DNA from: Eonycteris spelaea
Lineage: Eukaryota; Chordata; Mammalia; Chiroptera; Pteropodidae
Direction: 5' to 3'
NCBI GenBank assembly: GCA_003508835.1
Contig: PUFA01000081.1
Span: 1,116,001 to 1,180,000, forward strand
DNA: 64,000 nucleotides
The number at the start of each line of letters is the position of its first letter. The first letter of the stretch is position 1. This document shows positions 13,201-26,775 of the stretch, one piece after another. The notes beneath the pieces are model-generated. The model saw only the letters and a list, made by a program, of their open reading frames with translations, had not been told where the DNA came from and ran no database searches. A program made the translations under genes and the position numbers.

Positions 13201-14750
13201 ATATTTTAATATTCCCCCAGAAGATCACACTCCTTATAGGGTTCCAGAAGGATTAATGATGACCCTTCCGCCAGCTAGTCAGCAGTTTACTGTACTATTT
13301 CCAGCAACAGGTGCTCAGATCCACAAAGTCTCCTTGGAACTCTAACTCTCACACACTCTCTCCCCCGCCCCCTCCCTAACTGCTCCTATAACAAAACATT
13401 GAAATCCTCCTTGAATGGTTGTTGCTTAGAGCAAGCAACAGCAAAGAGCTGCAGATTCCCTGCCTAAGGCTCTTCGGGTAACTCTAATCATCTTAAATGC
13501 ACTGTAATCACAGGCGGATTAATTTTTCACAATGCTTAACTATTTTTGACAATGGATATTACTATTACAGCTAAAGGTCATTCACACTCAAGCTCTGTGC
13601 CCTATGAGTAACTCAGTTGAGGACAAATGGTCCCAGGAATTTTTTATAAAACTGCATCAGCTTCTCAAGTGGCATTTCTTACCTTTTATCTCTTTCTTTG
13701 TTTCAAGTGTTTAAGAAAGTGTTGGATTCTTTTCATTCAATGGAAAGAGAGTAAAGCAATATATTTTTTCAGTGTTGGACAGACTATTTGTTCCTTCTAG
13801 GTTTGGAGCTGGTTCCCATGAAGTTACAGAGCCACTGTCATTATTTGGACTTCTGGAGCAAGGCATTGGTGCGGGTGAACCTGATTTTCTTTGTTAAATT
13901 GAACTTTTAACTTTTATTATCCTCTGGGAGGATTATTCCTAAGAGACTTCATCTTCTTTCCTACTGTTGGAGTTCCTCACATTGCTTCTACCTTTGCTTC
14001 CTTCCTTCCCCTTTTTATATCTCTCTTCATTCAACAGATACCGACTGAGCATGTTCTGTGGTGGAGGTCACAGCAAAGAATATGACAGGTACAGCCCATG
14101 TGTTCTCTGGACTTAAAATCTCTTGAGGTACACATATATTACACAACCAGTGACCATTGTGTTTTGAAACACATGTACAGGATTATACGAGAATGTAAAA
14201 AAGGGGTGCCCAACCAAGCCCAGGGGATCAATGGGAGAAATGACACTTGAGGCTTTTAGTACATGTACATCAAGGTATATTGCTCTTTATATGTGTAGAA
14301 GTTCCACTTCTTATCATGGCATCTTAGATTCAATGATAATGAGGCAGGGCATAAATTTTCCTGCTGTTTGGAAACAGCTGGGTGAATGGGAGTGGTGAAG
14401 GACCTAAGCGAGGAGAAGAAGCTAGAGCAGTGGGTAAAGCCCCTCCTTTGTGCCAACAGGGAGGACCTCTCACCACCCTAACAGCACCCCGGCACTCCAC
14501 CAGCATGGCTGCATTGTCTGTTGACTGCCCAGAGGGAGTAGCTTGCTGCGAACCCTGCCAGATCCCTGTCTGATCCCCACATCCTCATAATGTAATCTTA
14601 AGAAAAGGGAAGGGGGGTTGTAGACACGTAATAGAGGAGTGATAGGGAAGCATTTCACACCTACATTTGTGGGTAAGGGAGCGACCGAACTAGACAACTT
14701 GAGATTCCATCGGGCTGAGCAAAGAGTTAGTGACACTAACTCTTAGTCAA
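13201..14750. other. Intronic DNA, no gene recognised
   Basis: Mixed-composition sequence without coding signal. A short stretch at 14025-14130 (caacagataccgactgagca) is probably another degraded MIR or L2 relic. Confidence 0.4.
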
Positions 14751-14754
14751 TATA

Positions 14755-16060
14755 TTCAGAGAGATCAAAAGAGATATTGTGTCCTTGGAACAAGAAAAAG
14801 CTTCTGCAAAAAAGAACTCTTGGAAATTTAAAGGAATAGTCAAAAGAAATAAGTTTAAGAGTAGAAACAAATTTCAAAAAAAAATCTGTCAGAAAATACA
14901 ACAATAAGACTTGGGGAAATCATGTAAGGAAATTTCCTAGAACTGAAGGATATGTATATCTAAATCAAAGAAACTTACAAAATGTCTAGCACGATAAATG
15001 AGGGAGACAGGGCAGCAAGGAATTTCAGGCCACTAGTGACAAGGGGTACATTCTGAAACCTTCTGGGATGGAAGTTGGGCAAAGCTGGTCATATTAAAGG
15101 GTCTGGAATTAGAAAGGTATCAGACTTTTTAACAAAAACACTGAAATTCAAGAGAAAATCAAGCAATGACTTCACAGTTCTAAAGGCCAGTGATCTCCAG
15201 CCCAGAATCCTATACCCAGCCAAATGATTAGCATGTGTAGGAGTGAAATAAGACATTCTCAGAGCTACAAGGACTGAAAATTTTTTATCTTCTTTTCTTA
15301 AAAACAACAACAACAACAACAACAATGGAGAATAATTGTGAGTGAAATGAGGGATTAATTCAGGTAAAAGGAAGACAGGTCTAGGGGAGAGAAAGCTACA
15401 ACAGAGGAATGGGGGAATGAAGGGAAGTCTTTGGAGTCCAGCTGACCAGCCTGCCTGAAGAGCAATTATCCCGATGGAACGGGATGACAGAGGATGCACA
15501 GAGCAGGGTCTCTCCAAAGAATGATGAAATATGCAGAAACACTGAATATTTAGAAAATAGTTAACACTGGGCATTTAAGATATCTGATGAAACACACAGG
15601 GAAAAAAATAGTGATGAGCAGAAGGAAAACTAAGCAAATAAAAGGACAGGGGATTTTTCAACCCAGGGAAAAATGTCATAAAAAAAGGAAACACACAATA
15701 ACACTCCATTTAACATAGAAGGGAATAGATATAGATGATTCTAATAATAAAATCACTGTCTAATTATTCAAAACTAAAATAGATACATAGTTGTATTGAT
15801 TAAATAGGGAGAGGGCTAGAAGGGCTGCTATAAAAAGTACAAAGCACCCACTTATTAAAAGAAGTAAATCAGCAATGTCTAAAAATAAATAAAACCCAGT
15901 AATCTCAATTTGCTAATGAGAAATAGAGACTCTAAGAATGCAGAAGCTGTTGTCTACAGGAAGTGGGACCAGGCTTTGAGAGTGGTGGGGAGGTGGGGGT
16001 AGGAGCCTGCTTTTTATCTTTGTAGGCTTTTAAAGTACTATCTAATTAAAAAAAACATGT
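14755..16060 (+). repeat. Half-L1 (HAL1-like) or L1M relic
   Basis: A-rich plus-strand sequence containing cccagaatcctatacccagc, followed by gtgaaataagacattctcag, a phrase I associate with HAL1/L1M 3' regions. It ends in a stretch rich in aaataaa and includes a (CAA)n tract at 15303-15324. The 161-codon minus-strand open frame at 15089-15574 falls inside and is explained by the A-rich sense strand. The subfamily is not determined. Confidence 0.45.
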
Positions 16061-19000
16061 TAATATATTTGTTCTATAACTTGTTATAAAACCAAATTAG
16101 TTAGAAATAGAAAGTGAAGCATTGACAGGAGCAGGTAATCAGCAGATTTGAGCTCCTGGCACCAGATCTGGCCTGAACCTACCTCTCACCTTGCCTGTTT
16201 CTCTCTGTGCCCCAATTAGAAAGTGTGCACACCTGGAAAGTCAGCCGCTCTGGGAGGTGGATGGGAAAACTTAGGGAGGAGTCAGTTCCTGCTCCTTGGG
16301 TCAGGGTCTGAATCCTTTGAGCTCTGTCTGACTCTACTTAGTGTTTCTTCACCTGAAAGATGAGTCTCAGACATGCTGTGACCTTAGGACCCTGTTCCAC
16401 GCATTAGGGGACCACAGAGGTATGAGATGTGCTGACACATTTGTGTAGGGGTGCATTAGTGTGTCACTGCACTGTCACAGAAGTCTTCCTATAGATGCTC
16501 TTGGATGCCATGGCTAAGACATCGATGATTGCCAGGTTCTTATTAACAACCACACAGTAAACCCATCTGACGTTCATACATAACTGAGGACATGTTTTTG
16601 CAATATGGAAAGCTGATCCCGCAAATGCCACCTATGATCTCACAGTGGAACAGAATTCCAAATAAATTAAATACGTTTGCTGAAAGACAGGTGTCTTTGA
16701 CATTCCACCAGGCTGAAGTTTATCCCATGGTGAGTAGTTTCAATTTTTACTACAGCCTAGACAGGTGCAAACTGAGCCACAGAAATGTGCAGTTAGGAGG
16801 TCAGTGAAAGTCCTTGAAGTCTCTGCCCAGGGTTCCAGGGACACTCACCCTAGCTCTTGGATTAGTGCCTTTTCCTCTAGAGGTCAAAGGTATCCATTTA
16901 AAACGACCACAGTTAGAATTCTACAAAGATCACATTAACAGAAAAGAAATTATTACCTCAATAAAACTTAATCTTGTAATGTCCCACAAATTGTTAAACC
17001 TTATGGGTTATCTTCTCTTGTCACAAGAGATAATGAAAACAATATATGGGGTATGTTTGGGGAGCAATGATACATATCGAAAACTCCAAATGTCATCAGA
17101 CTTTATTTATCGCTCACCCACATAATCCCAGCATTATAAACGTGATGAACAATGAATGGAGGGGGGAAAAATTGACAGACAAAACCGAAGTATTAAAGCT
17201 CTATCCCTGCGCCAATAAGTAGTTTGAAAATAGTGTCAGGATCCATATGTTTTCTGCATGTGTAAGAATACTCTTACACAGGGGGCTTACTTCATAACTG
17301 AGATTCTTTTTCATTTAATTCAGTCATATTAGATTATAGGGCTGATTATGATCATATCCACAAATCAGTATTTTAACAGAGTTTCCATGGAAACACTATA
17401 TGCCCCTGTTTTTTAACTTTTTGGACAAGGCTTTGCCTGTTTAACAACTTGAACAAGTTTGACGAGGACAACATGTTTTGTTTAAATTACATTAGCTGGG
17501 GCCAATATTTCCTAATTGCATTACCAGGAGAAACATTCACAGCATTACTTGTACCATGGAAAACCTCCCCTAGCCCAGCGTTCGATTTGCTTTAATCACT
17601 GGAGAACAGGAAACATACCAGGATTGCCTTTCTTATCAAGTTTTAAACGTGTTAACTGGTTTTAAATTTATGAAATAATCTCCCTTATTAAATGACGAAG
17701 TTAGTCTTGTTAAGAGGATCGGCATTTATGGCTACATCCATTTATTTCTTAAAATGCAAACACTCAGGTACCTTTGACTCCCTGCTAGAGAACTGAACTC
17801 ATTGTGCATAAATACATATCCTTTTTTTGCATGTGGGTTTCAAAAAATACTCCACCCCCAAAAATGGCCCCCCAAAAATGGTGAAAAGTTTTTGCACAGT
17901 TAAATGCAACAATGATAGCCAAGAAACATTCTTATTTTTCATTCTTTTCATAAGACAACTTTGTTTTGCATTTGTACTCACACAACCAGAGATGTTTACT
18001 TTCAACAGTCCTCAATTTGGGAGCGGCCTGTAGCAAAAATTATTTATTCTTTTGAAAAATGCTGCATCTTTTAAAAAAAAAACTGGAGGGGGCTTTATCA
18101 ACTGAAGTTAGAGTTCACCCTGACAGCACATAAAACATATGGCCTGAAGCTCTATGAGATGTCTGCGTCTGAAATGCTGGCGGAGCTTAATAAAATATCG
18201 CGAGGAATAGTTTAATTTTACGGCATTAGGCACCAAGGCAGTAATTTGAGTGGGGTGAACTGTATTTTAATACATCAAAGTATACTATACTGCAGGGAAG
18301 TCGAATATATATTTTAAAAGTCATACATTCCCTATTCACAATTATTTGACTCAAAATTTTCTTTTCTGAGGAAGGTAAGTAGAAACAGTCTCCCACGAGC
18401 TACCTGTCTTACTTTTTTTAAACTGTGGATCTATTTCAAAATTAGCTGGTCTGTTTCCAGGCCAATGTCTGTTATCTGGGGCATGCAGTTGTGGACGGAG
18501 ACTGGAAACTAACATGGTGAGTGAATGGTTCTTTTCTGACCACAGAAGTCCAGCTGTCCAGTGGGCTGGCCATCAGTTTAGCTCCATCCTCTCTCTCTGC
18601 TACCTCTTTGTGAGTGACTTCTCTGTATAGATGAGTTTGGCATCCCCTCCTCTGTATTATGACCTAGATCCTTCAGTGGGAGGGGGCAGCCATTCCACTT
18701 CTTTCTTCCAGGACATGCGCTATCTTGAGTCTAGAGGTTCTAAAGTAAGCATAGCCGAGGGACTTTGTTCCTGTGGCTATCCACTCACTCAACTGGGTGG
18801 AGGGGAAGGAGCAGGTCCATGAAATGCCATGCTTCTCCTGCTACCGGTCTAAAGATCAAAGAGAGTTCTCCCCTTCCTGCCCAGCCGTGAAGAGAGGGTG
18901 GGCCTGCAGGGGCAGCTTCTAAACAGGAGAGCAGCCATGACGAATATGTCCGAGATCTGACTGATAGTGTCGTTCTGGGGATGGACCAGATTAGTGCTAC

Positions 19001-19290
19001 CTCCATACACAAAGTACCCTGCTTTCCTCACTTCCAGCCCCAGAACCCTTTCCCCACCCTGTAGCCGCTGCAGACAGGCAGCAGGCTCTCCTCTTCTCTA
19101 GGTGGCCCTTGGCCTGAAAAAGCAATGGGCAAAGGACCTACAAGGGCAGAAGTCATGGGGGAGGGGTGGTGGTTAAAGTATCATTTCTACCAAGTCTGTT
19201 TTGTCTGTGCTAAGTCTCTTTCAGGACCCTTTTCTGCTTTTCCCCTGATGAAAGGGAAGGGGTTGGTGAGAATGAGCTGAGACAAAAAAC
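16061..19290. other. Intronic DNA with possible conserved noncoding blocks
   Basis: No repeat or gene recognised over most of this stretch. Between about 16860 and 18320 the sequence is AT-rich, lacks simple repeats, and retains scattered CG (gcgtctgaaa, atatcgcgagg, ttacggcatt). These are soft signs of constrained regulatory sequence; I cannot test conservation. Confidence 0.3.
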
Positions 19291-19294
19291 ACTG

Positions 19295-19470
19295 GAGGAA
19301 AAAGGCTTTGAAATTAGATGGATATGGGTTCAAGTCCTAGTTCTACTCCTTACAAACTGATCTCTGGCAAGTAACTCATTCTCACAAGACTCGGTTTTTT
19401 CTTCAGTAAGATATAAAACAATAGCTCTACTCCTGGAATGATGGAAGAATTCATGATTGTCTTCAGGTAA
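19295..19470 (+). repeat. MIR SINE
   Basis: Plus-strand MIR: tgggttcaagtcctagttct, tctggcaagtaactcattct, ttcttcagtaagat. Confidence 0.8.
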
Positions 19471-21330
19471 AGCACCCTATGTCTTAGATTTTCTGAGTGT
19501 TCTGTGAGTTTTAGATGTTTTGATTCTGGCCAGAGAATTTAGAGACTTACTGTGTTAGAGCAATCAGATTTCTATACAGAAGAGCTAAACAAAAAATAAG
19601 CTGCTACTTAACTGCCAAGTTATCCCAAATGTTGTAAGTAAGCATGGAGAAATAAATAGGGAACTAGATTCCCGGTTTCTTCTTGTTCTCAATTTGTTGT
19701 CCAACATTTGTTATCCTTTCAGATTGACTTTTGGATTGGGTACTTCAGTTTCTTAAGCTAGTGGACATGCTGAGTAGGGAAAGTTTCATTGAGCTAACCT
19801 ACATGAAGTTCATCGCTGACCCACCGCTCCCAGCAAACCCTTGGCAATCACAGAGAGCTCTATCTGGGGATCGTCCATGTGCCCAAGTCAGAACTATGAA
19901 ATGCCTGCACCATCCTCTGACTTTTCTGGAACCATATTTCTAGTGCAAACCATGGATTTCCTGTGCAAACGCACAGACCACAACCTAACTCCTTTTTCAA
20001 CATGCCCTGAAATTTTCTCATTTTTGAAGGCCATTTTAAAAACTAAAGAATTAACTTATCACCGTAGAAAAACTACCATACTCACAAGGACAAGGAGAAA
20101 ACACCAAGTTTACATCAAGATGTAGAAGTTGGGGGTAGAGGGAGCTGGGTCAGTAGCTTCCTGATGCATGATCCAAATTCTTCCCTAGCAAAATGGCACT
20201 TGTATTCCAGACTTACAACTCAGATTTGCAGATAACAAGAATTTGCTTCAGGAACAGCAACAAGGATTATGTCAGTGTGATGCCACCAGTTGTCTGCTGT
20301 TGTCTGCCTCAAACGCTGAGCTGGAAAGGATTTCAAGGCCATGCTGGGGACCCCGGGGCCACTGGTAGGGCCATCTGGGCCCACAAAGCATGAAACTGTG
20401 GCCCACAAGCACTTGCTTGTCATCCCTTGTCTGCTGGGTATCATATCCACACTAACAAATACATGAATGCTCAGGAGAGAAAGTTCTGTCCCATCAAACC
20501 AGCCTCCAAGCACCAGAAGGGCTGGTTCATCCTCGACTGCACTTGATTCATGTCCCTGTTTGGGGAGGATGACAGGTCCACTCTGCCACTCCTCAGGCAG
20601 GTGTGGAATGGATTTGCTCACAACCACAAACTGTAAGTAAAAGCTCAGGATTTGATAAAAGTGCACTGAGATTTCGTACTGCTTGCCAAATTGCAATCCT
20701 CTCTACATCTGTATAGAGGACAGTGAGATGCATCTCCCTAGCTTTGGTAAGATGGTGGAGCTGCCACAGGACACTGCCTTGAAGTGCCAGCACCTCCCAA
20801 GGTATATTACAGGGCATACTGCATACTGCAGTGCTCTAAATCTGACCCCAGCAACAGACAGCTGCATGTTTGCAATGGTGTTGTGTGGAGGGTGTAGGTA
20901 GAAAAAGAGATAGCTCTTTCTATTATTAATAATACTGTTATAGTGGATACTAGGGATGGAGGGATCAACAACCAGTTTCTTCACCTCTTCTCTAGCATCT
21001 TCTCACCCGATCTCTTTCCTCACCTTCTGTGTTATAGCTACATTGGGCTCCCAGTAGCTCCCAGGGTACACTGCCATCTCATTGGCCTTTGAGAGTTACA
21101 TAAGCCATGTCTTTACTTGAAATGGTCCTTGTCCCTTCCCCTCCCTACAGTAAACTCTAGCCCATCTTTCCATTGCAAACTAGTTATAAAATCCACAGGA
21201 ATGGCGGCCCCAATATCCCAAATCAGATTCCCTAACTGTATTCTCTATGGTACCATGTACCTCCACTTCCTAGCACTTTTCACAACCTCAGTTTTTCTTA
21301 TATTTGTGTGGCTGCATCATGAATGCTGGT
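19471..21330. other. Intronic DNA; one 158-codon minus-strand open frame of unknown meaning
   Basis: The open frame at 20220-20696 (minus) has no domain I recognise, no signal peptide and no convincing splice context. It is among the longest in the window but is compatible with chance. Confidence 0.35.
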
Positions 21331-21334
21331 CTCC

Positions 21335-21480
21335 TTGCTAGACCGTAGGGGCCATTTGGATTGTGGGTCCACCTACTTTGCTGTGTTTTATTTTCATGCT
21401 TCTAATATCCCCAAACATAGAGCCTGACAGATAAGGAACACCCAAGAGATACCTTCTTAATAAAGAAATAATAGTGAATG
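21335..21480 (+). repeat. L2 LINE 3' end
   Basis: Degenerate L2 tail: gctagaccgtaggggccatt, agagcctgacagataagga and a final aataatagtgaatgaa. Confidence 0.55.
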
Positions 21481-22559
21481 AAATCTATGACAGACTTTCA
21501 GAGATGAGATGAAATAGGGGTGAAGAATGAGAGTGCCTCTAATATACCCCTTTAGATAAGGGTGTTTTCACCTTCAGGAGCAATTTAAAACACCAATGCG
21601 TAAAGAAATGCCAGTCTCTAAGAAGTAAACACCGACATTGCAATTCTTAGAATGTCTCAGTAGATTTAACCATCTTAGCTCTTCATCACACACAGCAGCA
21701 GCTCACAGCTGCATTTCCAAATGTCTTCATGCTAAGAGCAACTCGGGCCATGGACTTATAAACATCAGCTGGAGCAGTGGAGAGCCGTACACCAAGTTTA
21801 TTTTCTCCTCGGCCCTCATTAGAATCACAAATGAAATGTTGACAACACATGAAGGAGCTTGCTTGTTGAACACAAATGTTTCCACTCCTATCAACCTCGA
21901 AACTCTGATAGTCATGCTTTATGATGAAAGTTAAACAGCCCTAGGGAGATGACTACATGTTTTTGCTAATTACGCAAGGATGGGGAACAGGGCCCCTACC
22001 AACGATGGCTGACTAGAGGAAAGATCGGTAGGTAAACTTTTAAAAATAACAGTACAAGCATAGTAGGTGGCCCAATATGGGATACTTGGATTAAATGAAA
22101 GGATGAGAACATTACTACTAGACCGAAATGGGAAGTTGTTCATTATAAACTGAGTTAGCGGCTGCATCAAGGTCAATGCAGGACCTTTATTTTGCTAACA
22201 AAAGTCCCACATGAAGGCTGCAGTCACATGACACCAACGGCCAACTTTCTTTTGTTTGTGGAATTATTTTGATGACAAGCAGAGATATGTAGAGCATAAA
22301 TTCACTTAGATTGCAGCTGATTCTAGGCAAATACACATTTACAAACAAGCTTTATATTCCAAAAAGATAGTTAACTCTGCCACACCAGCAAAATGCTCCT
22401 TTGCATTTAACTCCCAGGTTTTTGTTCAAACAGATCAGTGTATATAGATACAGGCTAAGTGCCTAGTTGATACATATCATACAAACACAATAATAGGGGA
22501 TATTAGCTAATGTATATTGCTATATGCAGAGGCATTTTTGCTAAGATTTTACATAAAAA

Positions 22560-22760
22560 TATTATTTAATATTGCAAATCTACCAGTTTTGCTAGGGTTC
22601 CTTTGTATAGATGATTAAATTGAAGATCAGAGAGGTTAAGTAATTTATTCAAAGTCACACAGCCAGTAAATGTTGGAGGCAGCGTTTGTACCTAGATGGT
22701 TTCACTCCAGATTCTGTCTTTTATAACTGAGACTCTGTTCTAAAATGAAATGGTGAGACA
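22560..22760 (-). repeat. MIR SINE
   Basis: Minus-strand MIR: gatcagagaggttaagtaat, caaagtcacacagccagtaa. Confidence 0.85.
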
Positions 22761-24230
22761 GATGAAGGCTAGAATAACAAAAAGGATTCCTAAAGTCCAG
22801 GATCTGTAATTGGTGGGTTGCAATATAAGTCCTGTTTGAGACAATTGTGTTTTCCAGAACATTTCAAGCTACATGTATCAAAGAGCTAACATAGAGCAAA
22901 CTTTAAAGAGAAAAAGGAAAAACAGATTTATTACTGCAACACAATATACATACACTAAGCTATAACTTGAAAGTATGAAAAACACATTGTCATTTATTTA
23001 GAAACTGAACTATCATGTTATAATAAAAGTACAAAAGTAGATAAAGATTCACAAAGAAGAACTGCACAAAACATTCATTTTATGGGTAACATGAACAAAC
23101 AATCAAACAAGAATTTGATTCCAATTTATATTTTTGGGGCAGGGACAAAAGCAGTCAATCAAAAGATCTAAGTAAAACTAGTCAGTGTGAGGCCTTGGCC
23201 AGGCTTCCTAAGCTGCCATGTTTCTTGATCCTTTTGTTTTTTCATTAGCTTTATATCAACCAGCATCTGTCTATGTTTATTCTACCAGCTGCATGAGCTC
23301 ACTAATTACCTTTAATCATACTTATCTGAAATGCATCTTTATCTTCAGATACATCCTGTATGAAGACAAACTGAGCGCTGGAAGGCTGAAGTTGGGAAGA
23401 CATTGGAATGGGAAGTCTGTACTTCCTCTAAACTTGACAGTACAGAGTGAATGTACCAAAAAAAAAAAAAAAAATGCATCCAGGTCTGGTCTGCCTCTGC
23501 TACCAGCCAAAGTACTTCTGAGACTTGGCTCTGGAGAGTTGAGGAGTGTGTGTCCAACAAAGTCATACTCAGTCTTCTCATGGGTAACAGATTCAAGGTG
23601 ATGAGATGATCAACATAGCATCTGACTTAATAAAGATTGCTAAATAGTACCCTACAAACTAGGTAAGTTCTTTGAAGGCCAAAAGTCAGTGTAGTATGTC
23701 TTTCCTCGTTCTCATAGCACCTACCTCAGATCTAGGCTCTGTGGACAAGTGGACATTGAAAAGCAGTCTCATACATTTTGGCCACTGTCTCCCTCAGTTT
23801 TAGGGGGGTTGGAGGTACACATCTAATATAAACTGCTCCACTAATTTTATTTCAAATCCATTACTCTACTAATTTTACCAGACATCTAAATGCCAAGTGA
23901 AGGGAGTTTAAACTCCACAGAGAGTCATGTGAAATAAATTGATGGACTGTAGGTAGCCCTTGAACCTCAATTTTTACTTTAGTATAAAGGCAAGCAAGAA
24001 TGAGGAGGGACTCACATCCTTCCCACCTTCTCACTAGAGAAACCACATGCCTTGATTCTCCATTGAACACCTCAAAAGGAAACCATGTTCTAATCTTCTG
24101 AGTTAGTTAAAGCTTTTAGATAATTAAATTTGTAGCTTAATGGATTATATAAAAAAAAGACCTTACGACATAAAATACATAAAACTATAGGTTCCCTAAA
24201 TAGTGTACCTAACGTGGACACTCATGATTC
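22761..24230. other. Intronic DNA, no gene recognised
   Basis: Holds an A-run at 23458-23474 that creates the lysine or phenylalanine runs in short open frames. A probable L2 fragment lies near 23660-23760 (gttctttgaaggccaaaagt). Confidence 0.4.
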
Positions 24231-24234
24231 ATGT

Positions 24235-24326
24235 ATTTGCAATAAATATGCTAGAGACCTTGGGCAAATTACTTAGCTTCTGTCCCTCAGGTTTGTCATT
24301 CATTCATTCATTCATTCATTCATTCA
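24235..24326 (+). repeat. MIR fragment followed by (ATTC)n
   Basis: Reads agagaccttgggcaaattac, then ctgtccctcaggtttgtc (MIR, plus), running into about seven attc units at 24297-24326. Confidence 0.75.
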
Positions 24327-24429
24327 GCTTTTCCTTAATAAACCTACTATGTGGCACTGTAGAAACTAAGGGAAGAAATACAAGAAACCATCTTAAGCTT
24401 ACAGACTAGCGAGCTGTCACCTTTAAGTG

Positions 24430-24832
24430 AAATATTGTAAACAAAATGTGGAAGCAGAGATGCTCTCCAACATGTATGGCTCCTCTTTTTCCAAGGCACA
24501 TAGTTAGATTATATTTCCCAGCCTCCCTTACTGTTAGATATGATCATGTGATTTCATTCTGGCCATTGAAATGTAAGCAGAAGTGAAAAGTACCATTTCC
24601 AGGCCTGGCCCATCTTTTCACATTAGCCAGTTGATGGAGAGGGCTCTGAGAACTAAACAGAGGGTATAATAACAAGAAAGAATGAGCCTGGGTCCCTGAA
24701 TGCATAGAGCCTAGCCCCCCTGTCAACCTGAACGGGACAGTGCTAAGAACAATAAATAAGCTGTTGTGGTAAGCCACTGAGATTTGGGATGTTCTTGTTA
24801 CAGCAATTACATTACTTTAACTGATACAAATC
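24430..24832 (+). repeat. Old LTR-like relic of the MLT1 (ERVL-MaLR) type
   Basis: Contains atatttcccagcctccctta, ctggccattgaaatgtaagc, gagcctgggtccctgaatgc and ends gtaagccactgagatttggg, ttacagcaattac, ctgatac. That order is typical of old mammalian MaLR or related repeat ends. There is no internal coding region. The family name is uncertain. Confidence 0.45.
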
Positions 24833-24930
24833 CTTAGCAATATCTGGCCCAATGTAAGCACTAAATGAATGATATGATTGACATTTTAAACTATATACCT
24901 AGTTTTCTTGCTATAGATTTTATAAGCTCA

Positions 24931-25010
24931 AAGAGAAAGAGAAGGAAGGAAGGAAGGAAGGATGGAAGGAAGGAAGGAAGGAAAGGGAGGGAGGGGAGGG
25001 AGGAAGGAAA
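24931..25010. repeat. (GGAA)n microsatellite
   Basis: Imperfect ggaa and ggga units on a purine-only strand. GGAA is also the core of ETS-factor sites. Confidence 0.95.
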
Positions 25011-25499
25011 TAACACTGAGGCTTTTTAAATAGCTCTGTATAAATTTTATACCTGGGTGCCATTTTGTCATCTGCAATTCCTAGGGAAATATTTTCCAAA
25101 TGTCATATCTCTTCCACAATCAAATGAAATTTCTGAGTGGATGTGTGGTACCAAGGGCCCCTCCCCCTCCTACTATCTTGGGTTGCAGCTGTCACTCAGT
25201 CTGGCTGCCTCCCTTGCATCAGATCACCATAGCACCTGCTTTGGATGGGGGCCCACTGGCAGGGATGGGGAAGCACTTTGCCATGATTTTACCAAAGCAG
25301 ACATTAAAACTGGGAGAAATGCTTGTATGCATTATATGTTTTGGTGACTCGTGCAGATAATTTGGCAGAGAAAGACAGATGTCACCTTTATGGCTAATCC
25401 TCTAGGATGAGAGGATATGAACTCTAGGAATGTTGTATTTGCACATACAATACAGGTAGTCACTAGAAAATAAGCCATCTCAAATGTCCCAACAAATAA

Positions 25500-25960
25500 A
25501 ATATACCTCTGCTACTTAACAAAAGTCAGTTCTTCTCCTTTGTATTTTTAAAACTATAGATGGTAATACATGTTGGTTGTAGCAAATTAAATACACAGAG
25601 TTATAAACAGAAAAATTTAATTTTCCTTTCTTCTTCTTAAATTATCCCTGCCCCTTGGATAATCAGGGTATTCCGTCTTTAGACAAACCAATACATATTT
25701 TCAGGGTTAATCTCTCCACCATTGACTTTTTTTTTTCAATATAAATGGATTATACAATGTGCATTCCTATTCAAATTGCTTTATTTAACCTAACAACTTA
25801 TTATGAGTATCCTCCCTGTGAATATATTTAGCTCTAACATATTCTTTTAAAACAGTTGTATAGCATTACCTAGGAGAAAAAGCTATCACATATTTGCCAG
25901 ATTTGAAGACATCATTTATTTTAGGAGTTAATAATTAATTGTTTTGTTTTGTTTTTTTTT
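25500..25960 (-). repeat. Degenerate L1 3' fragment, antisense
   Basis: Reads tataaatggattatacaatg, then the sequence toward gttgtatagcattacctagg, which parallels the reverse of the L1 3'-end phrase on target-site images of ancient L1M elements. Weak but consistent. Confidence 0.35.
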
Positions 25961-26640
25961 TGGAGTGAGGTGAAATGTTAAATAGACTAATTTATATTAG
26001 GAAACATTCTGACTTAACACGGACAAAGGTATACAGGAAATAGACAGAAACTAGGAAATTCTTGAAATCTGAGTGTGACAGTCACCACAGACTCTGAGGG
26101 TGTGTCTGAAGCAAGTTTCTGTGCGGGAAACACCCTGTACTTTTGACTAGATCTTGGTATCAGGAGCACCTCACTGTGGAGTGTTCCCCTCTAGAGAGCA
26201 ACTTGGCCTGACCTGACATTCAGAATCTCTCCTTGGTTACTGTTTTGCATGCAGAGTTGACTTGCCACTTCTGGGATTTGGTTCATCACTGGAGGGAGGG
26301 AGAGAAGGCATTGCAGGGAGAGATTAGCATGTAGATCACGCACCCTCCCTTTGTTCTCTGGACTGAGGTCAGACAGAATAAATCATTCAGCCTCCCAACC
26401 TCCACATGCAAAGTCCAAGTATGCGCTGCCTATCTTTTAATCACCAGAGTCAGTAGGAGTAAGAGGCCTCTGTGCAGTAAGCCACTGCTCCCAAGAACTC
26501 ATAGCTGGGAATGTTCTTTGCATGTTCCAAGGGTATTCACATTTTAGGTAGGAGCAGCCAGTCCAGACTCTTTGAGGTCTAAGAATAACCACTGCTAAGA
26601 GGACAGGCCACTTTTGATCATTTGCTTTGCAGGTCTCTCC
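25961..26640. other. Intronic DNA, no gene or repeat recognised
   Basis: Nothing specific seen on either strand. Confidence 0.4.
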
Positions 26641-26644
26641 AGAC

Positions 26645-26775
26645 CTGTGCTGTGCACTTAACACTGATCCCTCCTGTATCCTGTGAGGTAGCTACTATCT
26701 GCATTCTACAGATGAGGTAGCTGAGACTCAGAGAGATTCTGAAGTTTGCCTAAGACCACACAGCTTTAGGGTGTA
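26645..26775 (-). repeat. MIR SINE
   Basis: Minus-strand MIR: attctacagatgaggtagct, gagactcagagagattctga, taagaccacacagc. Confidence 0.85.

Noticed and set aside
15089..15574. 161-codon minus-strand open frame
   Set aside because: Lies antisense to an A-rich HAL1/L1-like relic, which favours long antisense frames.
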